Positions 42,368 through 51,188 of a stretch of DNA of 64,000 bases are shown one piece after another. A model generated the notes under the pieces. It made no database searches, was not told the DNA's origin, and worked only from the letters and a program-made list of their open reading frames with translations. The position numbers were made by a program, and so were the translations under genes. Positions within the stretch are counted from its first letter, which is position 1. Each line of letters opens with the position of its first letter. The stretch comes from CAZAZQ01 sp964489705 (GTDB taxonomy: Bacteria; Zixibacteria; MSB-5A5; GN15; FEB-12): contig CAZAZQ010000010.1 of the NCBI GenBank assembly GCA_964489705.1, positions 80,311-144,310 of the forward strand. Reading direction: 5' to 3'.

Positions 42368-43102
42368 TTATTCTCCAATCAACTCTTTGATTTTATCAAT
42401 ATCCCTATTGGCACGCTCGTAATCTTCGGGGCGTCCGATATCGAGCCAGTAGCCTTCGTAAGGGAAGATGTTAATCGGTTCTTTCCGTTTTAGAAGTTCC
42501 AGCATGAGTTCGTCAAAGCCAAAGGGGGTATCAGGCGGGATAACTTCCAAGAGACTGCGGGAGAAAACATAGATACCCATTGAAACGGTAAAATGATAGC
42601 ACGGCTTTTCCCGGAAGTTTCGAACGGTTCTCTTGTCCTCATGGAGTTCTAACACGCCGTAGTCGATTTTAACCGTCCGTTGGTGGGTTGCGACCGTGAG
42701 CTTGGCGGGATGGGTGAGGTGAAAGTCGAACAGTTTTCGGAAATCAAGGTCGGTAAGAATGTCCCCGTTGGCGACGATAAAATGTTCCGGCAACTCTTTT
42801 ATCAGTTTTACGGGAGCGACCGTGGACAGAGGAGTCGGCTCATGCGAATACTTCAGCTCCATTCCCAAGTGCCTCCCGTCGCCGAGCGCCGCAATGATAA
42901 GATGCGCCAGATGGTTTACCGCCAGATGAGCTTTGGTCACGCCGTATTTTTTCATCTGTTTCAGAAGAATCTCAATAATCGGCTTTTCTCCAACCGGGAC
43001 CAGCGGTTTGGGAATCTCGGCGGTGTAGGGATACAGGCGGGTACCTTTTCCTCCCGCAAGAATGACCGCTTCCATTTTTTGTTCATCGTGGCGTATCATC
43101 AT
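42368..43102 (-). CDS. Sugar-1-phosphate nucleotidyltransferase
   Basis: Makes an NDP-sugar from NTP and sugar-1-phosphate. The N-terminal signature MEAVILAGGKGTRLYPYT (from residue 10) and the lysine in EIPKPLVPV are the nucleotide-binding elements; NGDILTDLDF holds the metal-binding aspartate. At 244 aa it lacks the C-terminal left-handed helix of bifunctional enzymes and is close to mannose/heptose-1-phosphate guanylyltransferases. The start could be the ATG at 43102 or the one at 43075; neither has a strong ribosome binding site. It follows a sugar epimerase gene by 17 nt, and both probably serve surface polysaccharide or LPS synthesis. Confidence 0.82.
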   Translation of the reverse strand: MMIRHDEQKMEAVILAGGKGTRLYPYTAEIPKPLVPVGEKPIIEILLKQMKKYGVTKAHLAVNHLAHLIIAALGDGRHLGMELKYSHEPTPLSTVAPVKLIKELPEHFIVANGDILTDLDFRKLFDFHLTHPAKLTVATHQRTVKIDYGVLELHEDKRTVRNFREKPCYHFTVSMGIYVFSRSLLEVIPPDTPFGFDELMLELLKRKEPINIFPYEGYWLDIGRPEDYERANRDIDKIKELIGE

Positions 43103-43119
43103 TAATTGCCTATGATTGC

Positions 43120-44109
43120 CTATGCGTTTCGGTACCGTGGGTTATCGGGATCAGGTATCATGCCGGTTTTGAGCGCGGCAATAATTTCTCTGATACCGTC
43201 CGGCACACGTCGAGTAATCGAAAAGCCGAGCCGGTTCTTAATCTTATCGCAGTTGACGCGATAATCCCGCGGATCCTCTTCCTTGTGAATGTAAACAACG
43301 TTGTCGCGTTTTGACGGCAGCTCTTCGAGAATACGTTCCACCAGTCTTTTTTTCTGGAAGTTCTCCAAGGTGTCGCCGACGTTGAACGCCTCATTGGCAA
43401 CCAGCTCCGGTTCCGCTTCCAAAACGGCACAACATGCCCGGGCGATATCGAGCGTGTGACAATACGGGCGCCAGAATTGTTCACCGTAAATTTCAAGCTT
43501 CCTGTCCAGGAAGAGTTCCTTGGTGAATTCATTGACGGTAAGATCAAAGCGGGGACGTCCGGAAAGTCCGTAAGCGGTGGCAAAACGCAAACAGGTCGGT
43601 GTGAAATGTTCGTCGTGCATAGCGAGAAGAAATTGCTCAAATCCGACTTTCAATTCGGCGTAGAGGGAGATCGGGTTGAGGGGAGAGGTCTCATCGACGA
43701 AAGCATCGCTCTCGGCGGTTTTTCCGTAGTTGCTGCACGTGGAAGCAAAAATGAAACGCTCGATTCGACGAGCGAGTGCTCTTTCCGACAATCTTTCAGC
43801 CGCTTTGCCGTTGACTTCTTTCGCAAGCTGTGGATTTTCCCGGCAGGCTTTGTCTCCGACGATTGCCGCTAAGTGGATGACGGCATCGACGTTTTCCAAG
43901 GCAGCGTCAACGTCGGCTGTTTGGCGGATATCTCCATAGTGGAACTCAAAGTTGGGATGAGAGAAGAACGGTAGAAGGGAGGTGCCACCAAAGGTAAGAT
44001 TGTCCAATACCCGCACCCGGTGTCCCTGCTGCAACAAGTGCCCGACGACGACTGAGCCGATATACCCGGCGCCGCCGGTCACCAAGACTTTTCTTTCTTT
44101 TGTTGTCAT
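43120..44109 (-). CDS. NAD-dependent nucleotide-sugar epimerase/dehydratase
   Basis: A 329-aa extended short-chain dehydrogenase. The dinucleotide-binding motif is VTGGAGYIGSVVVGHLL (about 10-26); the catalytic YxxxK is YAELK (about 149-153) with the serine/threonine of ASTCSNYG upstream. Typical of UDP-glucose 4-epimerase-like proteins. It lies 40 nt after the TPR lipoprotein gene and is followed by a nucleotidyltransferase, which suggests a small pathway making an activated sugar. The exact sugar is unknown. Confidence 0.84.
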   Translation of the reverse strand: MTTKERKVLVTGGAGYIGSVVVGHLLQQGHRVRVLDNLTFGGTSLLPFFSHPNFEFHYGDIRQTADVDAALENVDAVIHLAAIVGDKACRENPQLAKEVNGKAAERLSERALARRIERFIFASTCSNYGKTAESDAFVDETSPLNPISLYAELKVGFEQFLLAMHDEHFTPTCLRFATAYGLSGRPRFDLTVNEFTKELFLDRKLEIYGEQFWRPYCHTLDIARACCAVLEAEPELVANEAFNVGDTLENFQKKRLVERILEELPSKRDNVVYIHKEEDPRDYRVNCDKIKNRLGFSITRRVPDGIREIIAALKTGMIPDPDNPRYRNA

Positions 44110-44149
44110 CCTTGCGAGTTCCGTTTTCTTTCTGAGGAGCGCTTTCCTT

Positions 44150-46333
44150 CTACAGTTTCTTCAGCGTTTCGCGGGCGATTTTCAGGTTTTCCCCATGCAA
44201 ACCGAGCTTGATGGCTTTAGTGAGGTTCTCCTTGGCTTCTTTTTTCCCTTCTTGGTACATCGCCATACCGATGTAGAAATACGGTTCCGGCTCGTCTTTG
44301 TATTTTCTCGATGCTTTGGTGGCTTCCCCACGACAGAGATCGTACCGCCCCGACTGGTAATGGACATAGCATAAGTTCATCCACACCTTGAGGTCGTGGT
44401 TGGCGTCAAAGAGTGCCCGGCGGGCAAGGTTCGCCGCTCGTTTGGCGTCGATTTTTTCCGAGGCAAGAAGGTGGGAGAAATAGTAATTGTTATCCACGTT
44501 AAATTCGGCTTTCACCAGGTTGTCTTCAAAAATATCGAACGCTTCCTGCCGTTTGCCCAAGCCGTAGAGAGCGCGGGCTTTTTGGACGGATGCCGGTATG
44601 TTGGTCGGTTCCAGTTTCAGAGCATGTTCGGCGCGTTGGAGCGCCTGTTCGAAGTTGCCGTTGTCGTTGTCATACGAAGCGACAAGCGTTACGGCATCGG
44701 CGTTTTCTTGTCCCACTTGTGCCAGAAGCGCAAAGAGCTCTTTTCGCTTATCGTTCTTAGTGGCACGCTCCAGCAGTGAATTCATCTCTCGGAAGCGAAC
44801 CAGGTCGCCCTTGATAAGCGGGTAACTCTCTTTGAAAAGGGCGACCCCTTGCTCTATTTTGTTGTTTTCAACCAGGCATATCGCTTTGAGAACCGCCAAT
44901 TCCGGAAAGGTTTTTTCAAACTGTGAATAGGCGCTGAAAAGGTTGACGGCTTTGCGGTGCTGTTTCAAGCGCCGGAACATATCGACCCAGTGTTCAAAAG
45001 CGGGACGGTAACGGGGGTTTTCTTCGAGAGCGCGGCGGTAGTAGGTTTGGGCGGAGTCATACTGCTGGACGAAGCGGTTAGCATAGATGTCGGCAAAGCC
45101 GGTCAGCCAGTCCGGATCTTGAGTATGATATTTTTTTAACACTGCCATCTCTTCTTGGTACTTTTCGTGATTGCCGATTCGGAAAAGGCAAAACGCCTTG
45201 CGCAAACGAACCTCCAGCCGGTTGATATAAACAGCGGGAACTCCTTCCAGTTGTTTTAATCCGTCTTGGTCGTCGAAGTAATCCGCGAATAATAACGCTA
45301 TGTAGTACCTCATGAATTCTTTGAAGACTTGGACATGGTTTTTCTTTGCCATCAATTGGGCGATGGCGGCGTAATTGGAGTTGAAGGTCAGGATATCCTT
45401 GAGATAACCGCGGGCTTGCATGTCGTAGATATAGCAGGTAACGGTTTCGGTGTTCGTGCGGGTAAAGTTGTCGCAAGCGTGGCGGGTCTGGGTATGGTCA
45501 CCTTTGGCTTGGTAGTAAAAAAACTCCAAACCGGCGATGACTCTTTTGGGAGAGAGGTTTTTGGCTTTCAGACGGTTGATTATCTGTCGGGCTTCAAAAA
45601 AATAGTGATGCCGCAATGCCCGCCGGAATTGTTTCATCATCACCGCAAAATCATCGGGAGCAGCGGCGACCGCTTTTTGTCCCAAAACCACTGCGGAGTC
45701 GACCAATCCGGCGGCTTCAAAGTAATCGGCGGCATGGTCGTAATATTCGGCATTTTGAGGATCGGCCGATTGGGCGACGGCAAGGGCAAGGTCTGCCGAG
45801 TCGAGTTTGTTCGCTTGGAAGTATACTTTTGCCTTGACGAACGAAAGGGCAAGGGAGTCGCCGCCCTTTTCGATAGCCGTGGAAAGTTCGTTTATAGCTC
45901 GTCCGTATTGGCGGATATTTGCCAGTGCTTCGGCAAATATAACATGCGCTTCCGGATCGTCAGGCACCAGACGGGCGTATTCCGCCGCCATCTTGACGGC
46001 ATCTTCCGGTTGATTCAAGAAGGAATAAATTCGATAAGCGCCGGCATACGCCGGGGCAAAAGAAGAGGCATTCTCAGTAAGGGAAAGATACACCTGCAAA
46101 GCGTCAAAGATCAGAAGACGGTGTTCCATGATGAGTCCCGTCCCGTAAAAGCCTAACGGAGATTGCGGGACGGTCTTGCCTATCTCTTTGAAAGCCGCTT
46201 CAGCGTCATCGAATGCGTATCGCTCGACGGCTTTGACTCCGTCTGAGAAAAGCTGAAGGGCTTTTTCTTCCGGTGATTTTCCGCAACTTGTCAGGAAAAG
46301 GATACTAAGAGCGGCAATAAAGAGCTTCTTCAT
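44150..46333 (-). CDS. TPR-repeat lipoprotein
   Basis: A 727-aa protein that I start at ATG 46333, which has a GAGGAG ribosome binding site and yields a lipoprotein signal (MKKLFIAALSILFLTSCGKS, lipid cysteine at residue 17). Nearly the whole mature chain is built of helical tetratricopeptide repeats, clear at the ends (for example ALQRAEHALKLEPTNIPASV and AANLARRALFDANHDLKVWM). Such proteins act as envelope scaffolds; no enzymatic domain is seen. It is transcribed divergently from lptB, and two sugar enzymes follow downstream, so a role in envelope assembly is possible. Confidence 0.82.
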   Translation of the reverse strand: MKKLFIAALSILFLTSCGKSPEEKALQLFSDGVKAVERYAFDDAEAAFKEIGKTVPQSPLGFYGTGLIMEHRLLIFDALQVYLSLTENASSFAPAYAGAYRIYSFLNQPEDAVKMAAEYARLVPDDPEAHVIFAEALANIRQYGRAINELSTAIEKGGDSLALSFVKAKVYFQANKLDSADLALAVAQSADPQNAEYYDHAADYFEAAGLVDSAVVLGQKAVAAAPDDFAVMMKQFRRALRHHYFFEARQIINRLKAKNLSPKRVIAGLEFFYYQAKGDHTQTRHACDNFTRTNTETVTCYIYDMQARGYLKDILTFNSNYAAIAQLMAKKNHVQVFKEFMRYYIALLFADYFDDQDGLKQLEGVPAVYINRLEVRLRKAFCLFRIGNHEKYQEEMAVLKKYHTQDPDWLTGFADIYANRFVQQYDSAQTYYRRALEENPRYRPAFEHWVDMFRRLKQHRKAVNLFSAYSQFEKTFPELAVLKAICLVENNKIEQGVALFKESYPLIKGDLVRFREMNSLLERATKNDKRKELFALLAQVGQENADAVTLVASYDNDNGNFEQALQRAEHALKLEPTNIPASVQKARALYGLGKRQEAFDIFEDNLVKAEFNVDNNYYFSHLLASEKIDAKRAANLARRALFDANHDLKVWMNLCYVHYQSGRYDLCRGEATKASRKYKDEPEPYFYIGMAMYQEGKKEAKENLTKAIKLGLHGENLKIARETLKKL

Positions 46334-46468
46334 AAATGATAATTCTCCTCGCAATTTTTTTGTTTGCACCAAATCTATAACTTGTTATATGATAAATCCA
46401 TAGGTTTTGACGAGGGAAATAAAAAAATAGACCGTGTAGCAAATTTTGTGCTGTAAAACAAAAAATGT

Positions 46469-46496
46469 TTGTAAAAATATAAAATTCGGTTATATT
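46469..46496 (+). promoter_or_regulatory. Predicted promoter for lptB, leaderless arrangement
   Basis: TTGTAA (46469-46474), 16 nt, TATATT (46491-46496). The ATG of lptB is only 5 nt after the -10 box, so transcription would begin at the start codon. No Shine-Dalgarno precedes the gene. Confidence 0.5.
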
Positions 46497-46501
46497 AACT
46501 T

Positions 46502-47227
46502 ATGACAGTCCTAAAAGCGGAAATGCTGCGAAAATACTATCGCAAACGGGCTGTAGTCGACGGAGTATCGATTGTGGTCAATCCGGGGGAGGTTGTCGGG
46601 TTGCTCGGCCCGAACGGGGCGGGGAAAACCACCACGTTTTACATGATTATCGGCTTCGTCCGACCGGACGGGGGGAAGGTATTTCTGGACGAGAAAAATA
46701 TCGGGAATCTTCCCATGTACAAACGGGCGGTGCTGGGCATCGGGTACCTTGCTCAAGAAGCCTCGGTGTTCCGGAAGATGACCGTCGAAGAAAATATCTT
46801 ATCGATTCTCCAGTTCCGAAAGCTGAGTCGGAAGGAGCGCAAGGAGAAACTGGAGGAGCTGTTACAAGAGCTGGATATTGCCCCGTTACGGAAGAGCAAA
46901 GCGTATACCCTCTCCGGAGGAGAACGACGGCGGGTGGAGATAACCCGGGCGTTGGTGAACGAACCGAAATTCATGCTGTTGGATGAGCCGTTTGCCGGAA
47001 TCGACCCGATTGCGGTGGAGGATATTCAGAAGATAATCCATCGCCTGGTTCAGCGAGGGTTGGGTGTCCTCATAACCGATCATAACGTCCGGGAGACACT
47101 CTCGATTTGCGACCGAGCATACATTATGTGTGACGGCAAGATATTGAAATCGGGGACGGCGGAATTTTTAGCCAATGACCCCGAATCACGGAAAATTTAC
47201 TTGGGAGAAAAATTCCGCCTGGACTAG
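46502..47227 (+). CDS. lptB: Lipopolysaccharide export ABC transporter ATPase LptB
   Basis: The cytoplasmic ATPase that powers LPS extraction by LptFG. 241 aa with Walker A LLGPNGAGKTT (about 34-44), the LptB-type Q-loop region GIGYLAQEASVFRKMTVEENI, signature LSGGERRRVEITRAL and Walker B FMLLDEPFAGIDPIAVEDIQ, followed by LITDHNVRETL. These exact segments distinguish LptB from other ABC ATPases. Partner genes (lptA, lptC, lptFG) are not in the window. rpoN follows after 140 nt, the usual order lptB-rpoN-hpf. The gene begins without a ribosome binding site. Confidence 0.95.
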   Translation: MTVLKAEMLRKYYRKRAVVDGVSIVVNPGEVVGLLGPNGAGKTTTFYMIIGFVRPDGGKVFLDEKNIGNLPMYKRAVLGIGYLAQEASVFRKMTVEENILSILQFRKLSRKERKEKLEELLQELDIAPLRKSKAYTLSGGERRRVEITRALVNEPKFMLLDEPFAGIDPIAVEDIQKIIHRLVQRGLGVLITDHNVRETLSICDRAYIMCDGKILKSGTAEFLANDPESRKIYLGEKFRLD

Positions 47228-47367
47228 CTTCGATGGATAGCCGGTGTTGAATAAATGAACGAATAGCCCTGTGGACATCAATTGGGGTGATTTCATTCCG
47301 ATATGGTACTATAGGAGAAAAACTGAGAAGACAGGTGAGAAGAGAAAGTAAGCCAGTGAGTTAAGCC

Positions 47368-48768
47368 ATGAGAGTATCGATGGAACAGCGGCAGAAGCTT
47401 GTGCAAATATTGGCGCCGCAACTGATTCAATCTTTGAAAATGCTCCAAATGCCCGTCCTGCAATTGCAACAGAGTATCCGTCAGGAGCTTTCCAACAATC
47501 CTCTTCTGGAAGAAGTCGAAGAAGTCGAGACCACCGAAGAACAGGAAGAACTCGAATTGACTGCCGACGAGGAAAAGGATTCGGCAGAAGATACTATTGA
47601 TTGGGACGAGTATCTTTTCGACGATGAGGAAGGCTACAAAGTCCGCGAAACTCGGGAGACTCGGGACGAACGTTTCGAAGGGGCGGCTTCTCCGACCACC
47701 AGTTTGTATGCTCACCTGCAGGAGCAGTTGTCTTTTCTGAAGCTGACTGACGAAGAGCGTCTCATCGGCGAGTATATCATCGGGAATATCTCGCCGGACG
47801 GCTACTTAGCCATCAGCGTCGAGGAGATGGCAAAGGAGCTTTCCATCGACAAGGAAAAAATCGAGCGGGTCCTGAAAATGGTGCAGCGCTTCGATCCCAC
47901 CGGGGTCGGCTCGCGGGATTTGCGGGAATCGCTGTTGCTCCAATTGAAAGAACGGGGCTTGGAAGGCTCACTGGCATACCGGATCGTCGATGAACACATT
48001 TACGAGTTGGACCGCAAGTCCATCCTCCAAATCGCCAAGCTCATGGGGGTAACCGTCGAACGGGCGCAACACGCCATGGACATCATCAAGAGTTTGTCTC
48101 CGACGCCAGCTCACGGCCGGTTTGCCGAGGCGGCGATGCCGATAGTCCCCGATTTGATAGTAGAACGCTTTGGGGATAAGTTTGTCGTGTATCACAACGA
48201 AAAGTATGTTCCCCGTCTCCGCATCAACTCCGGCTATAGAGAGCTCATGAAGCGAAAGAGCAATTCTTCCAGCGAAACCAGAGAGTATGTCAAGCAAAAG
48301 CTGGAACAAGCCCGCTGGTTGATAAATGCCATCAATCAGCGCCGCTCGACCATGATACGGGTGATGGAAGCCATCATCGAAAAGCAACGTGACTTCTTCG
48401 AAAAGGGACCTCAATTCCTCAAGCCGCTGATTATGGAAGAAATCGCTCAAATGATAGGGGTAAACGTTGCGACCATCAGCCGGGTTTCGAAAGGAAAATA
48501 CGTTCAGACCCCGTTCGGCATGTATGAAATTCGGTATTTCTTCGATTCCGGTATCTCGAGCGCCAACGGCGAAGATATGTCGAAGCGTTCGGTCAAGCAG
48601 CGGATAGAAGAGATTATTAAATCCGAACCGCCGGAAAAACCGTACTCGGATCAAGAGATTTTCAAGCGGTTGCAGGAGGAAGGGATCAAACTGGCGCGGC
48701 GCACCGTGACGAAATATCGCGAGGAGCTGAAAATTCCGCCCGCCCGGTTACGCAAGAAAGTAACATAG
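47368..48768 (+). CDS. rpoN: RNA polymerase sigma-54 factor
   Basis: A 466-aa alternative sigma factor that needs AAA+ activators. Region I is MEQRQKLVQILAPQLIQSLK with LQLQQSIRQELSNNPLLEE, the glutamine-rich start that contacts activators; an acidic region II (about 50-95) follows; the core-binding domain (about 105-290) and the C-terminal DNA-binding part end in the RpoN box ARRTVTKYRE, the -24 recognition helix. Length is normal. It lies between lptB and hpf, the common arrangement. No sigma-54-dependent activator gene and no convincing -24/-12 promoter were found in the window. Confidence 0.95.
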   Translation: MRVSMEQRQKLVQILAPQLIQSLKMLQMPVLQLQQSIRQELSNNPLLEEVEEVETTEEQEELELTADEEKDSAEDTIDWDEYLFDDEEGYKVRETRETRDERFEGAASPTTSLYAHLQEQLSFLKLTDEERLIGEYIIGNISPDGYLAISVEEMAKELSIDKEKIERVLKMVQRFDPTGVGSRDLRESLLLQLKERGLEGSLAYRIVDEHIYELDRKSILQIAKLMGVTVERAQHAMDIIKSLSPTPAHGRFAEAAMPIVPDLIVERFGDKFVVYHNEKYVPRLRINSGYRELMKRKSNSSSETREYVKQKLEQARWLINAINQRRSTMIRVMEAIIEKQRDFFEKGPQFLKPLIMEEIAQMIGVNVATISRVSKGKYVQTPFGMYEIRYFFDSGISSANGEDMSKRSVKQRIEEIIKSEPPEKPYSDQEIFKRLQEEGIKLARRTVTKYREELKIPPARLRKKVT

Positions 48769-49110
48769 GCGAAAAGATATTCCACGGATGTCTTTTGAGC
48801 CATTGGACGGTATAGACGTATGAAGCAGGAAGGGTTAACGCTCTCACCGACGTTTCGGTTTTTATCTCTCAGCGTTTTTCACAGCTTAAAAAAAGCGGTT
48901 TTACGGCTCGTCGCCGGAGTTTTTTTCCTCTTTCGGATAAATTTAGTTGTAAAAGAGATACAGGAAATGGTATAATGAAAGAAAGGATGGTGGTGGGTAT
49001 TCGTCAAAGAAGTATTTCAGAGAACGGCAGGAAGGTTCGATGTACAATCAATTCATAAATGACAAGGTGAATCGCGAGAAAACCATCGCATGGAAAGGAG
49101 AAGTTCGACC
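48769..49110 (+). other. 342-nt gap between rpoN and hpf
   Basis: No gene is supported. It holds a weak terminator-like hairpin at 48846-48863 (ACCGA, loop CGTT, TCGGT, then T residues), a second T-rich CGGC/GCCG foldback near 48920, and the hpf promoter at 48947. The remaining ~130 nt would be a long hpf leader without a riboswitch pattern I know. Confidence 0.5.
48947..48976 (+). promoter_or_regulatory. Predicted sigma-70 promoter for hpf
   Basis: TTGTAA (48947-48952), 18 nt, perfect TATAAT (48971-48976). It allows hpf to be made separately from rpoN; the leader would be about 128 nt. Confidence 0.65.
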
Positions 49111-49470
49111 ATGCTGAAAAAAATCACGGCCCGCCATTTCGATTTGACCACCGAAATGAAAGAGCGTGCGGAAGAAGAAATGGATCGACTTACTCGCTAT
49201 TTTAACAATATTGTTTCCGCTGAATTAGTCTTGGACACGGAACGGCATCGCCGGGTAGCGGAATTGAAGGTGAACGTGTATAACAACATGATTACCGGGA
49301 CGGGTGAGAGCGATGATATGATTAATTCCATTGCCATTGCCATTGACAAGGTCAAAACCCAGTTGAAAAAATATAAAGGGAAGTTGAAACACAAAAAGCC
49401 GGAAGAAATTTTGAATGTCAAAGAGGAAATGGCTCGTCCGACAACCGATGTCGATGAGGTGGATATTTAA
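49111..49470 (+). CDS. hpf: Ribosome hibernation promoting factor, short form
   Basis: A 119-aa HPF/RaiA-type protein that binds the decoding site of idle ribosomes. I use ATG 49111, 9 nt after AAGGAG; a start 21 nt upstream would put that site inside the coding frame. The fold's beta-alpha-beta pattern is visible (KKITARHFDLTTEMKERAEEEM, then AELVLDTERHRRVAELKVNV, then SIAIAIDKVKTQLKKYKGK). It lacks the C-terminal dimerisation domain of long HPF. Position behind rpoN is the classic one. A strong terminator follows. Confidence 0.92.
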   Translation: MLKKITARHFDLTTEMKERAEEEMDRLTRYFNNIVSAELVLDTERHRRVAELKVNVYNNMITGTGESDDMINSIAIAIDKVKTQLKKYKGKLKHKKPEEILNVKEEMARPTTDVDEVDI

Positions 49471-49502
49471 CGTTCGGTGAGGTGAGATAAAGCTTCGAAA
49501 AG

Positions 49503-49535
49503 AGGCGGCGGGTGAAGAACCCAGCCGCCTTTTTT
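49503..49535 (+). terminator. Rho-independent terminator
   Basis: AGGCGGCGGGT pairs with ACCC-A-GCCGCCT (one bulge), loop GAAGA, then six T residues, 32 nt after hpf. It lies between convergent genes and may also slow minus-strand transcription from the TonB-like gene. Confidence 0.9.
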
Positions 49536-49560
49536 GTTTCTGTAGTTGCTGATATGTCAG

Positions 49561-50466
49561 CTATGGTTTCAGAAGAGCAGCTTCGAAGGTCGGCAAGGGC
49601 TTTTTTTGTTTCTCGGCAACGTGTTGTTGGGACTCGATAATAACCGACGGGGCGTGGTTTTTGAGGAATAGGCACCGGTAGGGAATGCGTACCGACATTC
49701 GTTTCCCCTCTCTATCTTTGGCTGGATAAAAGGAGCTTTTCCGCAGGGCTCGGATGACTTCCCGGGCGAAGCCTTTTCTGGGCGGAACTTCTTTTGACAG
49801 CTCAAAGCGTGCTGTTCCGTCTTTGTAGATAGTGATAAACCCTTCAACAATTCCCGTGTCCAATTCATTTACTCGCTCAGGCCAGAGAGGGGAAGCCAAC
49901 AATAGGTAGGCGGGGACAGCTTTGCTTTGTCCTTTCCCGATTCTGCCGCTGGCATGCCGTAACCGTCGGATCCATGAAAGAGAGTCGTTTATCACTGATT
50001 CCCATGGACTCTTTTCAGGCAGGGCGAAGCCATTTTCATACGGTGGAAGAAAGGGTGGAGGAATTTCCGGCAGAGAACTGACGGATAGGTAAGGTAGCGG
50101 ATGTTCTTGAGAGAAAGGAAGGAAAGGTTCTTCTTGAGAAATGTTACCTTCAAAAGGAACAGAGAGGGGGAGAGAAAGCATCTTCTGCTTTGGGATTGGC
50201 AAGTCTTTTGGGAGGGTGGGAGGCTCATTCTTTTGGGGTGAATATTCCTTCAGAACGAAAAGAGAGCGGAGAGATAAAGCGGAGAAATTCCGTTTCTGAC
50301 TTGAGGCATAGTAGGATGAAGAGCAAAGAAGAGAAAGGCAAAGCAGCAAACAGATGACGCTTATGGAAATAATTCCAAGAGATTTTACTACGTTCTTTTG
50401 ATACGTTGCTTTGTACTCGTAGAGCCGGCAGATAACCGGCGGGGGATGATATACGTGTTGACACAT
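49561..50466 (-). CDS. TonB-like protein
   Basis: From ATG 50466, placed 6 nt after GGAGGTGGG, the 301-aa protein has a helix at about residues 28-50, a long proline- and serine-rich region (about 70-150; PPFLPPYENG and similar), and a C-terminal domain (about 205-285) with DTGIVEGFITIYKDGTARFE and ALRKSSFYPAKDREGKRMS, the pattern of TonB C-termini. It would pass energy to outer-membrane receptors; the receptor-like protein encoded at 53309 is the nearest candidate. It has no ExbB/ExbD neighbours and might share TolQR. Its 5' leader contains an inverted repeat (50484-50529). Confidence 0.65.
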   Translation of the reverse strand: MCQHVYHPPPVICRLYEYKATYQKNVVKSLGIISISVICLLLCLSLLCSSSYYASSQKRNFSALSLRSLFVLKEYSPQKNEPPTLPKDLPIPKQKMLSLPLSVPFEGNISQEEPFLPFSQEHPLPYLSVSSLPEIPPPFLPPYENGFALPEKSPWESVINDSLSWIRRLRHASGRIGKGQSKAVPAYLLLASPLWPERVNELDTGIVEGFITIYKDGTARFELSKEVPPRKGFAREVIRALRKSSFYPAKDREGKRMSVRIPYRCLFLKNHAPSVIIESQQHVAEKQKKPLPTFEAALLKP

Positions 50467-50483
50467 ACTACCCACCTCCTTGC

Positions 50484-50529
50484 TTACCTGACGTTTGAGT
50501 ATCTCTCGGTGTTCAACAGAGTCAGGTAA
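50484..50529 (-). repeat. Inverted repeat in the leader of the TonB-like gene
   Basis: TTACCTGAC and GTCAGGTAA, 9 bp perfect, 28 nt apart. On the minus strand the arm ends 5 nt before the ribosome binding site of the TonB-like gene, so folding could control access to it. No known riboswitch signature was seen in the loop. Confidence 0.5.
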
Positions 50530-50672
50530 AAAAGAGAGACTAGCTTCAGATTACCCCGCAAAAATTTTCCGCTTTTATGCAGTTTGGAGAGAAGGGGGTT
50601 AAAGTTGCATATTTGGTCGATTGCTGTAACCTATTGATTCACTGGGCGTTTCGTTTTGCTTATTGCCTTGCG

Positions 50673-50697
50673 GCTTGGCGCGGATTTCTTGCCAAGC
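50673..50697 (+). other. Hairpin just before the ribosome binding site of the 50718 gene
   Basis: GCTTGGC pairs with GCCAAGC around an 11-nt loop; GAGG follows 6 nt later. There is no T-run, so it is not a terminator in this direction. Confidence 0.4.
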
Positions 50698-50717
50698 AAA
50701 TATGAGGTAATAAAGTT

Positions 50718-51188
50718 ATGGAAACGTATCTGACGGAAATTTTTGCAAACAGCACTTTTCTCATCCTCATCGGGCTGATTGCCGGGGCACTGTTTTTTGC
50801 TTTGGTGGGCTGGCGGGAGGCGTCGAACGGACATTTCGAGGGAGTGTTTTATTTTGCGCTGGCGGTCTTTTTCGCCTTTGCGCACGGTTTGTTGCTTTCC
50901 AACATCCCGACGAGCGTTCCGCTTTCCCGGCTTGCGCCGTGGGTTGATTTTTGGAAGTGGGAGGTAATTTTTCTCGCTCCGGTGGTAATTGCTTTTTACC
51001 TCTGTTTCAGTCTGTTCAATTTCTTTTTTGTGCGGATTCGGGAGGCGCTGGTAAAAGCGTTTTTCGGATTGACGTTGCTTTGCTATCTCTACATGCTCGG
51101 ACCCGAATGGGCGACAGATATCAAAGGCATGATGGTCATGGCGTGGAGCGGCGTCTGGTTTCATTTGGAGCTGAAGACGGCGTCGTAA
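50718..51188 (+). CDS. Integral membrane protein (156 aa), unknown
   Basis: I do not recognise a family. It has four or five hydrophobic helices (about 14-31, 42-61, 82-103, 115-127, 135-150) and short loops. The ribosome binding site GAGG is placed 11 nt before the ATG. The overlapping 28 nt at the 3' end are shared with the convergent Nudix-like gene, so one of the two stops may read through, though both frames look well coded to the end. No neighbour suggests a function. Confidence 0.65.
   Translation: METYLTEIFANSTFLILIGLIAGALFFALVGWREASNGHFEGVFYFALAVFFAFAHGLLLSNIPTSVPLSRLAPWVDFWKWEVIFLAPVVIAFYLCFSLFNFFFVRIREALVKAFFGLTLLCYLYMLGPEWATDIKGMMVMAWSGVWFHLELKTAS

Noticed and set aside
46334..46501. 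Minus-strand promoter for the TPR lipoprotein gene
   Set aside because: TATAAC-like boxes exist, but no acceptable -35 at the right distance; the AT-rich stretch permits many poor matches.
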